From the NCBI GenBank assembly GCA_036435485.1, contig CM071600.1:119900046-119964045 (forward strand): a DNA stretch of 64,000 nucleotides, read 5' to 3'. The notes beneath the pieces were generated by a model that was not told the DNA's origin, did no database searches, and worked only from the letters and a program-made list of their open reading frames with translations. Below, piece by piece: positions 20,997-33,600 of this stretch (position 1 is its first letter; every line of letters starts with the position of its first letter). Origin of the DNA: Saposhnikovia divaricata (lineage: Eukaryota > Streptophyta > Magnoliopsida > Apiales > Apiaceae). The position numbers were made by a program, and so were the translations under genes.

Positions 20997-23900
20997 TATA
21001 ACGACCTAGAATTTCTCGCAATTTATAAATGTTTATTTAAGTGTTAAATGTGGAAATTATGTGAATTATGTGGTGGATAAATTTTATGAAGTTAAGTTAT
21101 ATGTGAAATCATGTTTATGTGATTATATGATGATTGGTATGTGTCGAATATGTCCGTGGAATTCTATTTATATTTTTAAAGCATTAAAAGTATTTTCAAA
21201 GTGCATTTTTAAACTTTCAAAAATTATATAAAATCATTAAAGTCGATTTAAATCATGAAATATTTTGCATTATCATCTTTGTGATATGATTTAGTTTTTA
21301 AGATTAGTATGGAGATTTAATTGTGAGTTTTGATATTTTAAAATGATTTAAAAAGCTTTATTTCTTTTAAAGAGACTTTATTTCGAAAATTCGTATAAAA
21401 TACATTTTTGAGCCAAATATTATTTTAAAAATATGGGGAGTCTTTTAATTTCATAAACTTTATTTTAGAATTTTAGAATTTATTTTTATCTTAATTTTCC
21501 AATTTATTTCGATTTAAAATGATTAAAAACGAATTTATAAAAGAAAGTAGATTTTAGCTTTTTGGCCAGATTACTGTTTTGCCCCTGAGTGTATATAACC
21601 ACCGCCCACTTCATTTTCTTCTCCTGCTCGACTCTTGCAACTGCTGGGTACTACTTTTCCTCTCCCTTTTTCATTTCTCTCGAGTTTTAACCTCAAAATC
21701 ATGTGTAAACTCTAGTTTTAATCTTCCAAATTATGTTCTTGTGTTTGTTTGACGATTGGGTTAAGTTTTGGATGTATTTATATGTATATATATACGGCTG
21801 TGTGCATGTATATGTACTAAAATTGACATGCAAGCCCCATTGTGTATTGGTTTGATGATTAAACGTTGATATGATGTTAGTTATGCATTAAAAATTGAGT
21901 CTGTGTGAAGTTGATATGTGTTCTTGAAAATCGATCAAAACCCTCGCTGCCGGTGGCAGATTTCGGCGAGGTCTTGGTGGTTAGTTATGATCTGAGTGCC
22001 TCTGCTGTATTACTAAGTCTGTTCGAATGTTTATTGATAGCTTTAAGTGGTTGCATGCAAAAGATTTTGCTGTTTTTAATTTTATTCGAATTAATTATAT
22101 ATGTATATATATTATATGCATTATTTCATGTTTAATCTTTGTTAACTAGTGATGTGATTGTGGTTTTGATGTTAATTAGATGATAACTAAGCTGCAAGAA
22201 TAATTTTTCCAGGTTTATAAAGATGTAAATTGATTTTTTGTAGATTAATATGAATTAATCGAATTTTATAATTATAAATAGGAATTAGAAATTAATTGTG
22301 ATTAATACGTGCTAAGTGTATGATAATTGACATGTGGAGATAATTTTCAGAATATTTATATATATGTTAAATTCGAATTTTGTTAAAGTAATTAGGAAGC
22401 ATTCGAATTTTATGATTTTAAATGGTAAATAAAAGTCAATTTTGATGATGATTTGCTATGTGTTAATTAGTTGATATATAAGAGTAGTTTCCAATTATGC
22501 TACGAGTTAAATTCGAATTCTGATTATAAATATGAATTAAGTGATTTTGTGATCTAGTAAATACAAGTTAGTGATTTTATTCGATAATTGATTGAATCAT
22601 TAGTTATTGATATTTGATTGATGATTTCGGATTTAAAGTGTATGATTGATATGATATATATAATCCATTGGGAGTGTAGGTGGATTTTAAATCCATCATA
22701 GGTATTTGATTGTGAATTAGAGTCGGATATCTTCCGACGGGATAGTATATATTATAGAGGAAACTCTGCCCGATTTTCGGGAAATTATAAATAGTAAAAT
22801 GTAAACCAGAATAGCATGATTGCTTATGAGTTAGGATTATCCGCTAAAGTGTATAAAAGGCTTATGTGAAATGCATGTGCTATGTGCTAAGTGTTTAAAT
22901 GATTATCCGTATGTAAGGTGATTTAGTGTACTATCAGGTACGTATGATATATGATAAGTATAATGCGTTATAAGAAGCGACTGGGTAGATTAGGATTAGA
23001 CGATTTAGAAGTATAGTATTCTAAAGTAGTGATATGGTTTATGTAGATAAGAAGGACGTAGGACCTAGCGATAAAGGAAAGGCTAAGGCTGAGTACCAGT
23101 GACTGAGCTGTTAGCTGTTGCATTCTACCGGAGGCAAGTAACTCTGTCTTTCCTCTGACAGTTCATATTATTGAAACTGTTATATCTTGTTGATTCAAGC
23201 ATGTCTATCTTATACCATGTTGATCATATTCCTGTTATAAACTTACCTTGCATGTGTCGAAAATCTTTATTGATAAACCCTAGTTCAACACATGTAAACC
23301 CTAAACCATCATAATTCTTTTTAATTGCTTCTTGACCATACTGTCACCCAGAGTTAAACAATACTAATTCTTTTTAATTGCTTCTTGACCATATATGTCC
23401 TACAGGTTGCTATAATCAAGTCATATTGACTGACCAATAAACCAGTGTTCCACTTGACTTATTCCCGTGTCCAGTTTAACCAATGTTGACCCTAAAACAC
23501 ATAAACTTCTTCATGAGCAAAACACTGATCCAAGAACTTAATTGCCTCTAATATTATACCTTAAACTTGAAATCTGATCAATTGCCTTAATGCCTTTGAG
23601 TCTATATCTTCTTGATCCAGACTTGTATCCCTATTTCATTGATGTCAGAAAACTTAGTCAAACCCTTTGACTTTTATCATTGCAAATCAAAATGAGTTGT
23701 TTTCTTAAAATCCTTTGAAGTTACTTAGACTGGGCTGATTTGTTATCAGAGAGTCGAAGGTACTTCGAAGTAAAGATTTTCGAAAAGATTTAGCGTTAAA
23801 ATGTTTTATAAAGTTAAAAAGAGTTTTACAAAGCCTAAGGTTTTAAAATAAGATTTTTATAAAAATGTTAGGAACTCCGTCTAAATGGTTTCCACGGATT

Positions 23901-24803
23901 CTTGACGATTGGAGAGACGGGGCGAACGGGTAATGCTGGTTCCATCGGTTTGAGTACGTATTAGTGTAGTTCTGGTCTGTCCAGTTCGACACCTTTATAG
24001 GCCAATGTGTTGCCTCTTGGAAACCCAAGCTATCCTAATGAAAGGAAATGATGACCAGAGGGACTTTGTGTCCGGTATGGGGAGTTTTTGGGCTGATCAC
24101 CCGTATTGCCTGTTATAAGATAAAAACCTCCAATCAGTTTTCTTAAAGTGATGATTACTTTTATTTACCATGAAATGAAATTGGTTTACCGATTGAAATG
24201 TTAATTACTTTACACGGTTTTAAAATATCTATTGCTATCCTGATTATCAGTTAATATCCTATCATTTCTAAATACCAGTATTTTTATACTACTTCCAGCA
24301 TATTTATGTCATATTTTGAATTACTGTCATCTTCTGCGATACCCCGTTATATTGTTTTCAGTTGAGATCTTTAGTTACTTGCTGAGCATTGGCTCATTAT
24401 TATTTTGTCTAACCCTTTTGACAGTAATATAAGAATCATGGTTCGTACAATCCGAACCGCAAGGAAGCGCACCTACCGTGGCCCTTAGTTGGTCCATATT
24501 GAGATAGCTCCCGAGGTAGATGCAATAATAGCTCAGTGAGGATATCTTTTGTTAGTTATGAGAACTGGAAGTAGAACATTTGAGAACTTGGCTTTGTAAT
24601 AATAATATATTTTGAATTCAGGTTTGTAATAATAATTAGTTAGACGATGGCTTGCTTGTTTCATACCATTACCTGTGAAAGATCTTGGATAGTAGTGTTG
24701 GGGCCAGTCAGCATGTTATATTTATATTATATTTTAATTTGTTTGCATCTAGATGTGTGTCAGTGACTCTCCGATCTGGGCCCCGGGTCGGGAGGGCGTC
24801 ACA
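20997..24803 (+). repeat. 5' LTR of family A element
   Basis: 3807 bases, start TATAACGACC, end GGGAGGGCGTCACA, matching the split copy 30655-33855 plus 44008-44726 at about 98% by eye. It contains a micro-ORF (24438-24539) and a GC-rich hairpin just before its end (about 24768-24793). The small ORF at 21905-22135 is AT-rich filler and is not counted. Confidence 0.92.
24438..24539 (+). pseudogene. LTR micro-ORF, family A 5' LTR copy (one stop)
   Basis: 34 codons with stop, starting MVRTIRTARKRTYRG in the context ATCATGG. Codon 17 is TAG where the other two family A copies have GAG. Compared with the 3' LTR copy at 44361-44462 four codons differ (6, 17, 21, 31), all changing the residue. The C-terminal half reads EIAPEVDA. 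It lies 264-365 bases before the LTR end and so probably in the RNA leader. Function unknown. Confidence 0.6.
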
Positions 24804-24806
24804 GAT

Positions 24807-24818
24807 TGGTATCAGAGC
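24807..24818 (+). other. Primer binding site of family A element
   Basis: TGGTATCAGAGC, the standard plant initiator-Met tRNA complement, starts three bases after the 5' LTR end. Confidence 0.95.
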
Positions 24819-25013
24819 TACGGGTTTTGGTCACTGAAACAAGCCAGGAATTTAGGATCACTAATAAAAGAAGTAGATATAATTAGGATTTAAGAGTGAT
24901 AGATATAGGGAGTGATTATAGGTTTAGGTTTTCCCTTCACGATAGATTTTTAGGACTAACATAACATAACTCGTTTATATTCTGTGTGTATATATATATT
25001 ATTACTACAAGAG

Positions 25014-25604
25014 ATGGAGTTGGACGATGATGCCCCGTTACATCCCGATTCTGATAGCTCATCCGAGGAGTCCGATCCTTCGGAGATTATGTCTGATGCT
25101 GATGCGGAGATCGAATCTGATACTGAGGTTATATCCGAGTCTGAGGTTGAGAGTCCCACGGCCCGTGCCGACATTCCTGTCCCTACCACTGAGTCAGCAC
25201 CTGTGTTTGAGCCTGTTACCGATACCGTGCCTGTTCCAGTCCCAGTACCAGTTGTGACCCCCTCTGTCACCGAGCACAGCGAGTCCTCTATCGGATCTTT
25301 TTTAGTTCCCGAGCCAGTACTTGAGCCAACCTTCGAGGATATGGTTCGCAAGTGCGAGAGTCTAGCAGGTCAGAATGCAGAGTTGAAGGAACTTACTGAG
25401 AAGATGAAAGTGGAGGCGCAGCTTCGAGTAGATTTGACTACTATTGATTGGAGGGGACATATCAGGATGTTGGAGGATGCTGTTAGGCACCGTTTACACC
25501 GGAACACTATTACACATGATATACTAGCCGAGGCCCGTAGACTTTCGAGTGTGATTTGCTGGAAGTTGTGTAAGGTTCGCGAGACCCGAGGTTCCCGTGA
25601 TTAG
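25014..25604 (+). CDS. Pre-gag ORF of unknown function
   Basis: The ATG at 25014 opens 196 residues; the frame is open slightly upstream but has no better start. The first 60 residues are Asp/Glu/Ser-rich (SDSSSEESDPSEIMSDADAE). The middle is Val/Pro/Thr-rich (DTVPVPVPVPVV). The C-terminal 90 are helical and charged, probably coiled coil (ESLAGQNAELKELTEKMKVE), ending in a basic tail. It lies between primer site and gag in an element whose gag and pol are riddled with stops, yet it stays open. An ORF of like composition, order and position occurs in the gag-only family B element (39598-40502). I recognise no domain. The 459 bases between it and gag hold nothing I can support. Confidence 0.6.
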   Translation: MELDDDAPLHPDSDSSSEESDPSEIMSDADAEIESDTEVISESEVESPTARADIPVPTTESAPVFEPVTDTVPVPVPVPVVTPSVTEHSESSIGSFLVPEPVLEPTFEDMVRKCESLAGQNAELKELTEKMKVEAQLRVDLTTIDWRGHIRMLEDAVRHRLHRNTITHDILAEARRLSSVICWKLCKVRETRGSRD

Positions 25605-26063
25605 ACTGCTGCTATGGGGATGGTTGTGAGTAGGACGTATGGTAGAGCCCACTAGTGTTAGTTATGTTTGCTACTATTCTAGGATGTTTTCCAGTTTTCC
25701 TAGTGCTAGTAGACGGATTGTTGTTGTTGTTTTAATTTATTTATTTCAGTTTGGATGTAGAAGGGCTGAATGCCCTTAACTTTTATGATGTTGGATCGTT
25801 TTCGTCTTAGTGACGTATGCATATTTTGTATATCCCAGTGTTCACTGCTTTACTTATCGTTTTTTACATAATGTCTTTACATACCGTATTTCCATAACTT
25901 ATTGACCTGTTCATATAAACCCTGTTGCATAATTTACAACTGTACCCATATCATACTGATTTATTGGAACCGATCGTCTATTGGTACCAGACGGAGGAAC
26001 CCTATTTCTTTTGAATATATACCTACTTGTTGTTTACCAACTGTTTACCTTCTTGTCAGAAAG

Positions 26064-27200
26064 ATGCCTCCCAGAAGAACCCGTCAAGCTACCAACAATG
26101 ATAACCAAGACCAACAAAATCAAGATACCCCTACCATGGCCCAGATTTTCCAATTACTTCAACAACAAACTACTGCTTTTGTTGAACACCAACAACACCA
26201 AGCTGCCCAACCTGCTACAACTTTTAAATCTTTTCAAGCTGTTCACCCACCTGAGTTTAAAGGTACCTTGAACCCTGTTGAAGCTAAATCTTGGTTGATG
26301 GAAATCGAGAAATCCTTCACGTTAGTTAGGGTTGATGAGGTTCAGAAGGTGGAATTTGCCAGTTTTTATTTGAGAGCGGAAGCAAATTTTTGGTGGGAGT
26401 CTGTTAAGGCCGCAGAAGGAAATGCGATTACGTGGCCAAGATTTGTAGAATTGTTTAATGAGAAATATTTGCTAGGTTATTTACAAGGCCAGTTGGAGAT
26501 TCAGTTTATGGAATTGAAACAAGAAGGAATGACTGTCGCGGAGTATGAAGCTAAGTTTACTGAGTTATCTAGGTTTCCACCCCAGTATGTAGGAAATGAA
26601 GCCAGCAAGGCTAAGAAATTTCAGCATGGGTTAAAGCCCTGGTTAAGGAGTAGAGTTGCTGCGTTTGAGTTAAGAACCTATTCTGTTGTTGTGTAGAAGG
26701 TGATGATTATAGAAGGGGAAAGTGATTTGAAGCAGAAGGAGAAAGCTGGTAAGAAGAGGAAGTTTGGGAAAGTAGAGAAGAGCCAAGAGATAGAAGGCCA
26801 GAAAAGTTTTTAGAACAGAGGAAGGTTTGGAAATCGACCAGGAGGACAGAGAAATTTTCAGAAGTTTTGAGGTGGTAACGGAGGACAAAACCGTAGACCC
26901 AAAGAGTAAATCCTCAGGCTATAACAAGACCTGTACTACCAGACTGCAAACTTTGTGGAAGAAAGCACCCAGGTATTTGTAATAAGCCTAACATAGTTTG
27001 CTACAAGTGTGGGAAGAAAGGACACTATGCTCAAGAATGTCCTGAAGCGAAGTCAGTAGGATTGACTTGTTATAAGTGTGGCAAGATTGGTCATATTGCT
27101 AAGAACTGCAAGGAGCCTGTCCAGACTGCTAATGTTTTGAGGATCACCGCACCCCCAGCACCGCGACAAGTGCCATATCAAGCACCTCAGCCCAGAGCCC
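26064..27200 (+). pseudogene. Family A gag
   Basis: The ATG at 26064 begins MPPRRTRQ, a common start for Tekay gag. A Gln-rich stretch precedes the Retrotrans_gag domain (about residues 55-190: HPPEFKGTLNPVEAKSWL, FYLRAEANFWWES, FNEKYLLGYL, EYEAKFTELSRF, LKPWLRSRVA). The frame stops at TAG 26694, where the family has Gln. Further stops follow at about 26811 and 26868 and a frameshift before the knuckles. Two zinc knuckles survive, CYKCGKKGHYAQEC (about 27001) and CYKCGKIGHIAKNC (about 27070), preceded by an extra Cys/His segment (CKLCGRKHPGIC). Confidence 0.88.
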
Positions 27201-27671
27201 GTACTTTCAACATGTCTGTCAAAGAAGCTGTTAATGATGCCGATGTGGTTGCAGGTACACTTCCTGTCAACTCTTTTGAAGCTAAAGTTTTAATTGATTC
27301 TGGAGCAACTAGGTCCTTTATATCTAAAAGATTTCTTGATAAATTGCACTGTGAGATTCATCCATTAGAAAAGGCATTAGTAGTAGAAGTCGCTAATCAA
27401 GATAAGATTTCCATAGACCGGGTCGGGAGGGCGTCACTATAACATTGAGATTGGAGGATTTCTTTTCTACGTGGATTTATTACCTTTTAAGTTGGGAGAG
27501 TTTGATGTTATTTTAGGAATGGATTGGTTGTCCGCGAGTGATGCGCAGATTGAGTGTAAGAAGAAGCAAGTTAAGTTGCATACCGAAGATGGTAGTGATG
27601 TAATATTTCAAGGACAGAAGCAAGATAAGAAATTTTTAACGTTTATGCAAGGGAAGAGATTTCTGAATTAA
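27201..27671 (+). pseudogene. Family A protease
   Basis: The active-site motif VLIDSGATRSF (about 27284) marks a retroviral-type aspartic protease. The frame ends near 27442, then resumes in another frame with LPFKLGEFDVILGMDWL (27484 onward), the usual end of protease in this group. At 27418-27437 the coding sequence contains 20 bases identical to the LTR end, and the frame break falls there. Confidence 0.82.
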
Positions 27672-27725
27672 GGATGTGAAGCTTATTTAGCACATGTAGT
27701 TGATACAGAGAAAAAAGTCCCTAGG

Positions 27726-29070
27726 ATGGAAGATATTCCAGTTGTAAATGAGTTTCCTGATGTATTTCCCGACGAATTGCCCGAATTACCCCCAGACAGA
27801 GAGATTGAATTCCCGATTGATTTGGCACCAGGAACTGAACCCGTATCCAAAGCACCGTATCGAATGGCACCTGCTGAGATGAAGAAGTTAGCTACTCAAT
27901 TGCAAGATTTATTGGAAAAGGAGTTATAAGGCCGAGTGTGTCCCCGTGGGGAGCGCCAGTGCTGTTTGTTAAAAAGAAGGATGGAAACATGAGGTTGTGT
28001 ATTGATTATATAGAACTCAATAAATTGACTATCAAGAATAAGTATCCATTGCCAAGGATTGATGATTTGTTTGACCAACTGAAGGATGCTGCCTACTTTT
28101 CTAAGATCGATTTAAGATCAGGTTATCACCAATTGAAGATCAAGCTAGAACATATTCCGAAGACTGCATTTCGCACGAGATATGGACATTATGAGTTTTT
28201 AGTGATGGCTTTCGGATTGACGAATGCGCCAGCTGTGTTTATGGATTTAATGAATAGAGTGTTCAAGAGATATTTGGATAAATTCGTAATTGTATTTATT
28301 GATGACATCCTTATATACTCGAGAACCCTGAAGAGCATGCCGAGCATTTGAGAATAGCATTGGAAACCCTGAGAAAGGAAAGATTATATGCCAAGTTTTC
28401 TAAATGTGAGTTTTGGTTGTAAGAAGTGCAATTTTTAGGTCATGTGATTAGTAAAGAAGGAATTCGAGTGGATCCTGCTAAGATTGAAGCTGTGGTGAGT
28501 TGGAGTAGACCAAAAACTACTACTGAGGTGAGACGTTTTCTAGGATTGGCTGGTTATTATCGAAGATTTGTACAAGATTTCTCAAAGATTGCTACCCCGT
28601 TGACAAATTTGACCCGAAAGAATGAGAAGTTTATTTGGAATGATAAGTGTGAAGAAAGCTTTCAAGAGCTAAAAAAAGATTAGTTTCAACACCAGTATTA
28701 GTATTGCCAGATGATAAGGGAAATTTTGTTATCTATAGTAATGCTTCGCACAAAGGATTAGGATGTGTTCTGATGCAACACGGAAATGTTATTGCGTACA
28801 CTTCGAGACAGCTTAAGCCGCACGAGCAGAAGTATCCGACACATGATTTGGAGTTAGCTGCAATTGTGTTCGCGTTGAAAATATGGAGACATTACTTGTA
28901 CGGAGAGAAGTGTGAAATTTTCACCGATCATAAGAGTTTGAAGTATATCTTTACCCAGAAAGAGTTGAATATGAGACAGAGAAGATGGTTGGAGTTGATT
29001 AAGGATTATGATTGCACGATAAGTTACCATCCCGGAAAGGCGAATGTTGTTGCTGATGCACTAAGTAGAA
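27726..29070 (+). pseudogene. Family A reverse transcriptase and RNase H
   Basis: Pieces in three frames cover the RT start (FPDVFPDELPELPPDREIEF), palm (WGAPVLFVKKKDGNMRLCID, FSKIDLRSGYHQLKI, VMAFGLTNAP) with catalytic FIDDILIYS, the thumb (FLGHVISKEGIRV) and connection. RNase H follows from 28704 (AYTSRQLKPHEQKYPTHDLE, FTDHKSLKYIF, NVVADALSRK). Frame breaks lie near 27929, 28340, 28423 and 28683. The first RNase H aspartate, expected in YSDASHKGLG, is asparagine (codon 28740-28742), so nuclease activity should be lost as well. Confidence 0.88.
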
Positions 29071-30614
29071 AGGAGAGATTGAATACATTGACAATGCCAA
29101 AGGAGTTATTTCGAGAATTTGATAAGTTAAGTTTAGAAGTCTATGATTCAAAGGATGCAGATGAGTTTCTGAGTATGATGAAATTTCAGCCAGAGTTGTT
29201 AGAGAAGATTCGGAGATGTCAAGAGGAAGTGATGAATTGTGAGATGAATACGTTGACTGGAGAAGAGATTTGTACACAGAAAGATGATCAAGGTATTTTA
29301 AGATTTGGAAGGAGAATATGGATTCCTAATGTTGTGGAGTTGAAGAATGAGATTCTGGATGAAGCTCATAGTTCGAGATATTCTATTCACCCTGGAAGTA
29401 CAAAGATGTATCGGAATTTGAAAGAGAACTTTTGGTGGCTAGATATGAAGCGTGAGATAGCCGAATGGATAAGTAAGTGTTATACTTGTCAGAGGATTAA
29501 ATCAGAACATCAGAAACCAAGCGGATTGTTACAACCATTAGATATTCCCGAGTGGAAGTGGGAGCACCTTGCCATGGATTTTGTAGTAGGATTGTCAAGA
29601 ACTAAAGCGAATCACGATGCGATTTGGGTAATCATTGATCGACTGACGAAGTCTACTTATTTCTTATCGATTAACGAAAGATTCTCAATGGATAAGTTAG
29701 TACATTTGTATTTGAAGGAAATAGTGTCACGACATGGAGTTTCTGTTTCAATAGTGTCTGATCGAGACCCGCGATTTAATTCGAGGTTTTGGCGACAATT
29801 TTAAGAATGCCTAGGAACCCAATTGAAGATGAGTACAGCTTACCATCCACAAACGGACGGACAAAGTGATACGACTATTCAGACAATAGAGGATATGCTT
29901 AGAGCTTGTGCATTGGATTTCGAAGGAAGTTAGGGCGAACATTTGCCATTGGTTGAGTTTTCATATAACAATAGTTACCATGCAAGTATTGGAATGCCCC
30001 CGTATGAAGCCTTGTATGGGAGAAAGTGTAGATCGCCAGTGTATTGGGAAGAATTTGGTGAGAGGAAAATTTTAGGACCAGAGCTGCTATAGCAGACGAA
30101 GGAGAAAGTTGAGATTATTCAGAAAGGATTAATTACTGCCCAGGATCGTCAGAGAAAGTATGCTGATTTGAAAAGGAAGGATATGAGTTTTGAGATAGGA
30201 GATCAAGTGTTATTGAAAGTGTCACCATGGAAAGGAGTTACGAGATTTGGTAAGAGAGGAAAGCTGAGTCCAAGATACGTAGGACCATTTGAGATTTTAA
30301 AGCGAGTTGGAAAGTTTGCTTACGAATTGGCGTTGCCACCGCATATGCACCATATTCATAATGTGTTTCACGTATCTATGCTTAAGAAGTACAATCCCGA
30401 TGTGAGTCATGTAATCGAGTATGAACCTATTGAGATTCAGCCAGATTTATCTTATGAAGAGCAACCAATAGAGATTCAGGATAGAAGTGATAGAAAGCTA
30501 AGGAATAAAGTTGTTAGATTGGTTAAGGTTTTGTGGAGGAATCCTAGAGTCGAAGAGTCGACTTGGGAACTTGAAAGCGAGATTCTTGCCAAGTATCCTC
30601 ATCTGTTTACTTAG
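29071..30614 (+). pseudogene. Family A integrase with chromodomain-like tail
   Basis: The zinc-binding region (AHSSRYSIHPG ... CYTCQR) and core with LAMDFVVGLS and VSDRDPRF keep the first two catalytic aspartates. The expected glutamate in GQSERTIQ is aspartate (GQSDTTIQ, codon 29868-29870). Stops interrupt at about 29802, 29931 and 30090. From 30168 the frame is open through the C-terminal GPFEILKRVGKFAYELALP, HNVFHVSMLKKY, and a chromodomain-like end (VRLVKVLWRNPRVEESTWEL). In chromoviruses this tail guides insertion to particular chromatin. It ends 41 bases before the 3' LTR. Confidence 0.88.
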
Positions 30615-30641
30615 GTGAGATTTTGGGGACAGAATCCTTTT

Positions 30642-30653
30642 AAGGGGGGAAGG
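30642..30653 (+). other. Polypurine tract of family A element
   Basis: AAGGGGGGAAGG lies one base before the 3' LTR. The same block precedes the other family A LTR starts at 20997 and, reversed, at 54982. Confidence 0.9.
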
Positions 30654-30654
30654 C

Positions 30655-33600
30655 TATAACGACCTAGAATTTTTCGCAATTTATAAATGTTTATTTAAGT
30701 GTTAAATGTGGAAATTATGTGAATTATGTGGCGGATAAATTTTATGAAGTTAAGTTATATGTGAAATCATGTTTATGTGATTATATGATGATTGGTATGT
30801 GTCGAATATGTCCGTGGAATTCTATTTATATTTTTAAAGCATTAAAAGTATTTTTAAAGTGCATTTTTAATCTTTCAAAATTTATATAAAATCATTAGAG
30901 TCGATTTAAATCATGAAATCTTTTGCATTATCATCTTTGTGATATGATTTAGTTTTTAAAATTAGTATGGAGATTTAATTGTGAGTTTTGATATTTTAAC
31001 ATGATTTAAAAAGCTTTATTTCTTTTAAAGAGCCTTTATTTCGAAAATTCATATAAAATACATTTTTGAGCCAAATATTATTTTAAAAATATGGGGAGTT
31101 TTTTAATTTCATAAACTTTATTTTAGAATTTTAAAATTTATTTTTATCTTAATTTTCCAATTTATTTCAATTTAAAATGATTAAAAACGAATTTATAAAA
31201 GAAAGTAGATTTTAGCTTTTTGGCCAGATTACTGTTTTGCCCCTGAGTGTATATAACCACCGCCCACTTCATTTTCTTCTCCTGCTCGACTCTTGCAACT
31301 GCTGGGTACTACTTTTTCTCTCCCTTTTTCATTTCTCTCGAGTTTTAACCACAAAATCATGCGTAAACTCTAGTTTTAATCTTCCAAATTATGTTCTTGT
31401 GTTTGTTTGATGATTGGGTTATGTTTTGGATGTATTTATATGTATATATATACGGCCGTGTCCATGTATATGTACTAAAATTGACATGCAAGCCCCGTTG
31501 TGTACTGGTTTGATGATTAAACGTTGATATGATGTTAGTTATGCATTAAAAATTGAGTCTATGTGAAGTTGGTATGTGTTCTTGAAAATCGAGCAAAACC
31601 CTCGCCGCCGGTGGCAGATTCCGGTGAGGTCTTGGTGGTTAGTGATGATCTGAGTGCCAAGATCGGTACAAGTTCCAGTACCAGTGCCAGTCTTGCCAGT
31701 CAAGCAAGTCTGTCTGTTGGTGTAGAGCATGTACCAGTTGTTGGTGTGAGCCGAAGAAGGGGAAAGCTATGAAGGTAAAGGTTTCAGGTGAAGTTCCCCG
31801 TTAAGTAGGTACTTCACTCGCTAGGGGATGGGACTCCATTCATTTGATGAGAAATAAAAAGGAATATCGAAAATTCGAGTGGCTGAACTGCTGTATTACT
31901 AAGTCTGTTTGAATGTTTATTGATAGCTTTAAGTGGTTGCATGCAAAAGATTTTGCTGTTTTCAATTTTATTCGAATTAATTATATATGTATATATATAT
32001 TATATGAATTATTTCATGTTTAATCTTTGTTAACTAGTGATGTGATTGTGGTTTTGATGTTAATTAGATGATAACTAAGCTGCAAGAATAATTTTTCCAG
32101 GTTTATAAAGATGTAAATTGAATTTATATATATGTTAAATTCGAATTTTGTTAAAGTAATTAGGAAGCATTCGAATTTTATGATTTTAAATGGTAAATAA
32201 AAGTCAATTTTGATGATGATTTGCTATGTGTTAATTAGTTGATATATAAGAGTAGTTTCCAATTGTGCTACGAGTTAAATTCGAATTCTGATTATAATAT
32301 GAATTAAGTGATTTTTTGATCTAGCAAATACAAGTTAGTGATTTTATTCGATAATTGATTAAATCATTAGTTATTGATATTTGATTGATGATTTCGGATT
32401 TAAAGTGTATGATTGATATGATATATATAATCCATTGGGAGTGTAGGTGGATTTTAAATCCATCATAGGTATTTGATTGTGAATTAGAGTCGGATATCTT
32501 CCGACGGGATAGTATATATTATAGAGGAAACTCTACCCGATTTTCGGGAAATTATAAATAGTAAAATGTAAACCAGAATAGCATGATTGCTTATGAGTTA
32601 GGATTATCCGCTAAAGTGTATAAAAGGCTTATGTGAAATGCATGTGCTATGTGCTAAGTGTTTAAATGATTATCCGTATGTAAGGTGATTTAGTGTACTA
32701 TCAGGTACGTATGATATATGATAAGTATAATGCATTATAAGAAGCGACTGGGTAGATTAGGATTAGACGATTTAGAAGTATAGTATTCTAAAGTAGTGAT
32801 ATGGTTTATGTAGATAAGAAGGACGTAGGACCTAGCGATAAAGGAAAGGCTAACGTTGAGTACCAGTGACTGAGCTGTTAGCTGTTGCATTCTACCGGAG
32901 GCAAGTAACTCTGTCTTTCCTCTGAAAGTTCATATTATTGAAACTGTTATATCTTGTTGATTCAAGCATGTCTATCTTATACCATGTTGATCATATTCCT
33001 GTTATAAACTTACCTTGCATGTGTCAAAAATCTTTATTGATAAACCCTAGTTCAACATATGTAAACCCTAAACCATCATAATTCTTTTTAATTGCTTCTT
33101 GACCATACTGTCACCCAGAGTTAAACAATACTAATTCTTTTTAATTGCTTCTTGACCATATATGTCCTACAGTTTGCTATAATCAAGTCATATTGACTGA
33201 CCAATAAACCAGTGTTCCACTTGACTTATTTCCGTGTCCAGTTTAACCAATGTTGACCCTAAAACACATAAACTTCTTCATGAGCAAAACACTGATCCAA
33301 GAACTTAATTGCCTCTAATATTATACCTTAAACTTGAAATCTGATCAATTGCCTTAATGCCTTTGAGTCTATAGCTTCTTGATCCAGACTTGTTTCCATA
33401 TTTCATTGATGTCAGAAAACTTAGTCAAACCCTTTGACTTTTATCATTGCAAATCAAAATGAGTTGTTTTCTTAAAATCCTTTGAAGTTACTTAGACTGG
33501 GCTGATTTGTTATCAGAGAGTTGAAGGTACTTCGAAGTAAAGATTTTCGAAAAGATTAAGCGTTAAAATGTTTTATAAAGTTAAAAAGAGTTTTTCAAAG

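Noticed and set aside
24094..24099. TGATCA shared by LTR families A, B (41459) and C (59177), about 700-760 bases before the LTR end
   Set aside because: A six-base palindrome is expected by chance every few kb; the flanks agree only over a few more bases, so it is not claimed as a site.
24956..25351. 131-codon minus-strand ORF opposite the pre-gag ORF
   Set aside because: A Ser/Thr/Gly-rich mirror of the acidic, proline-rich plus-strand ORF; the plus strand has the element's orientation and position.
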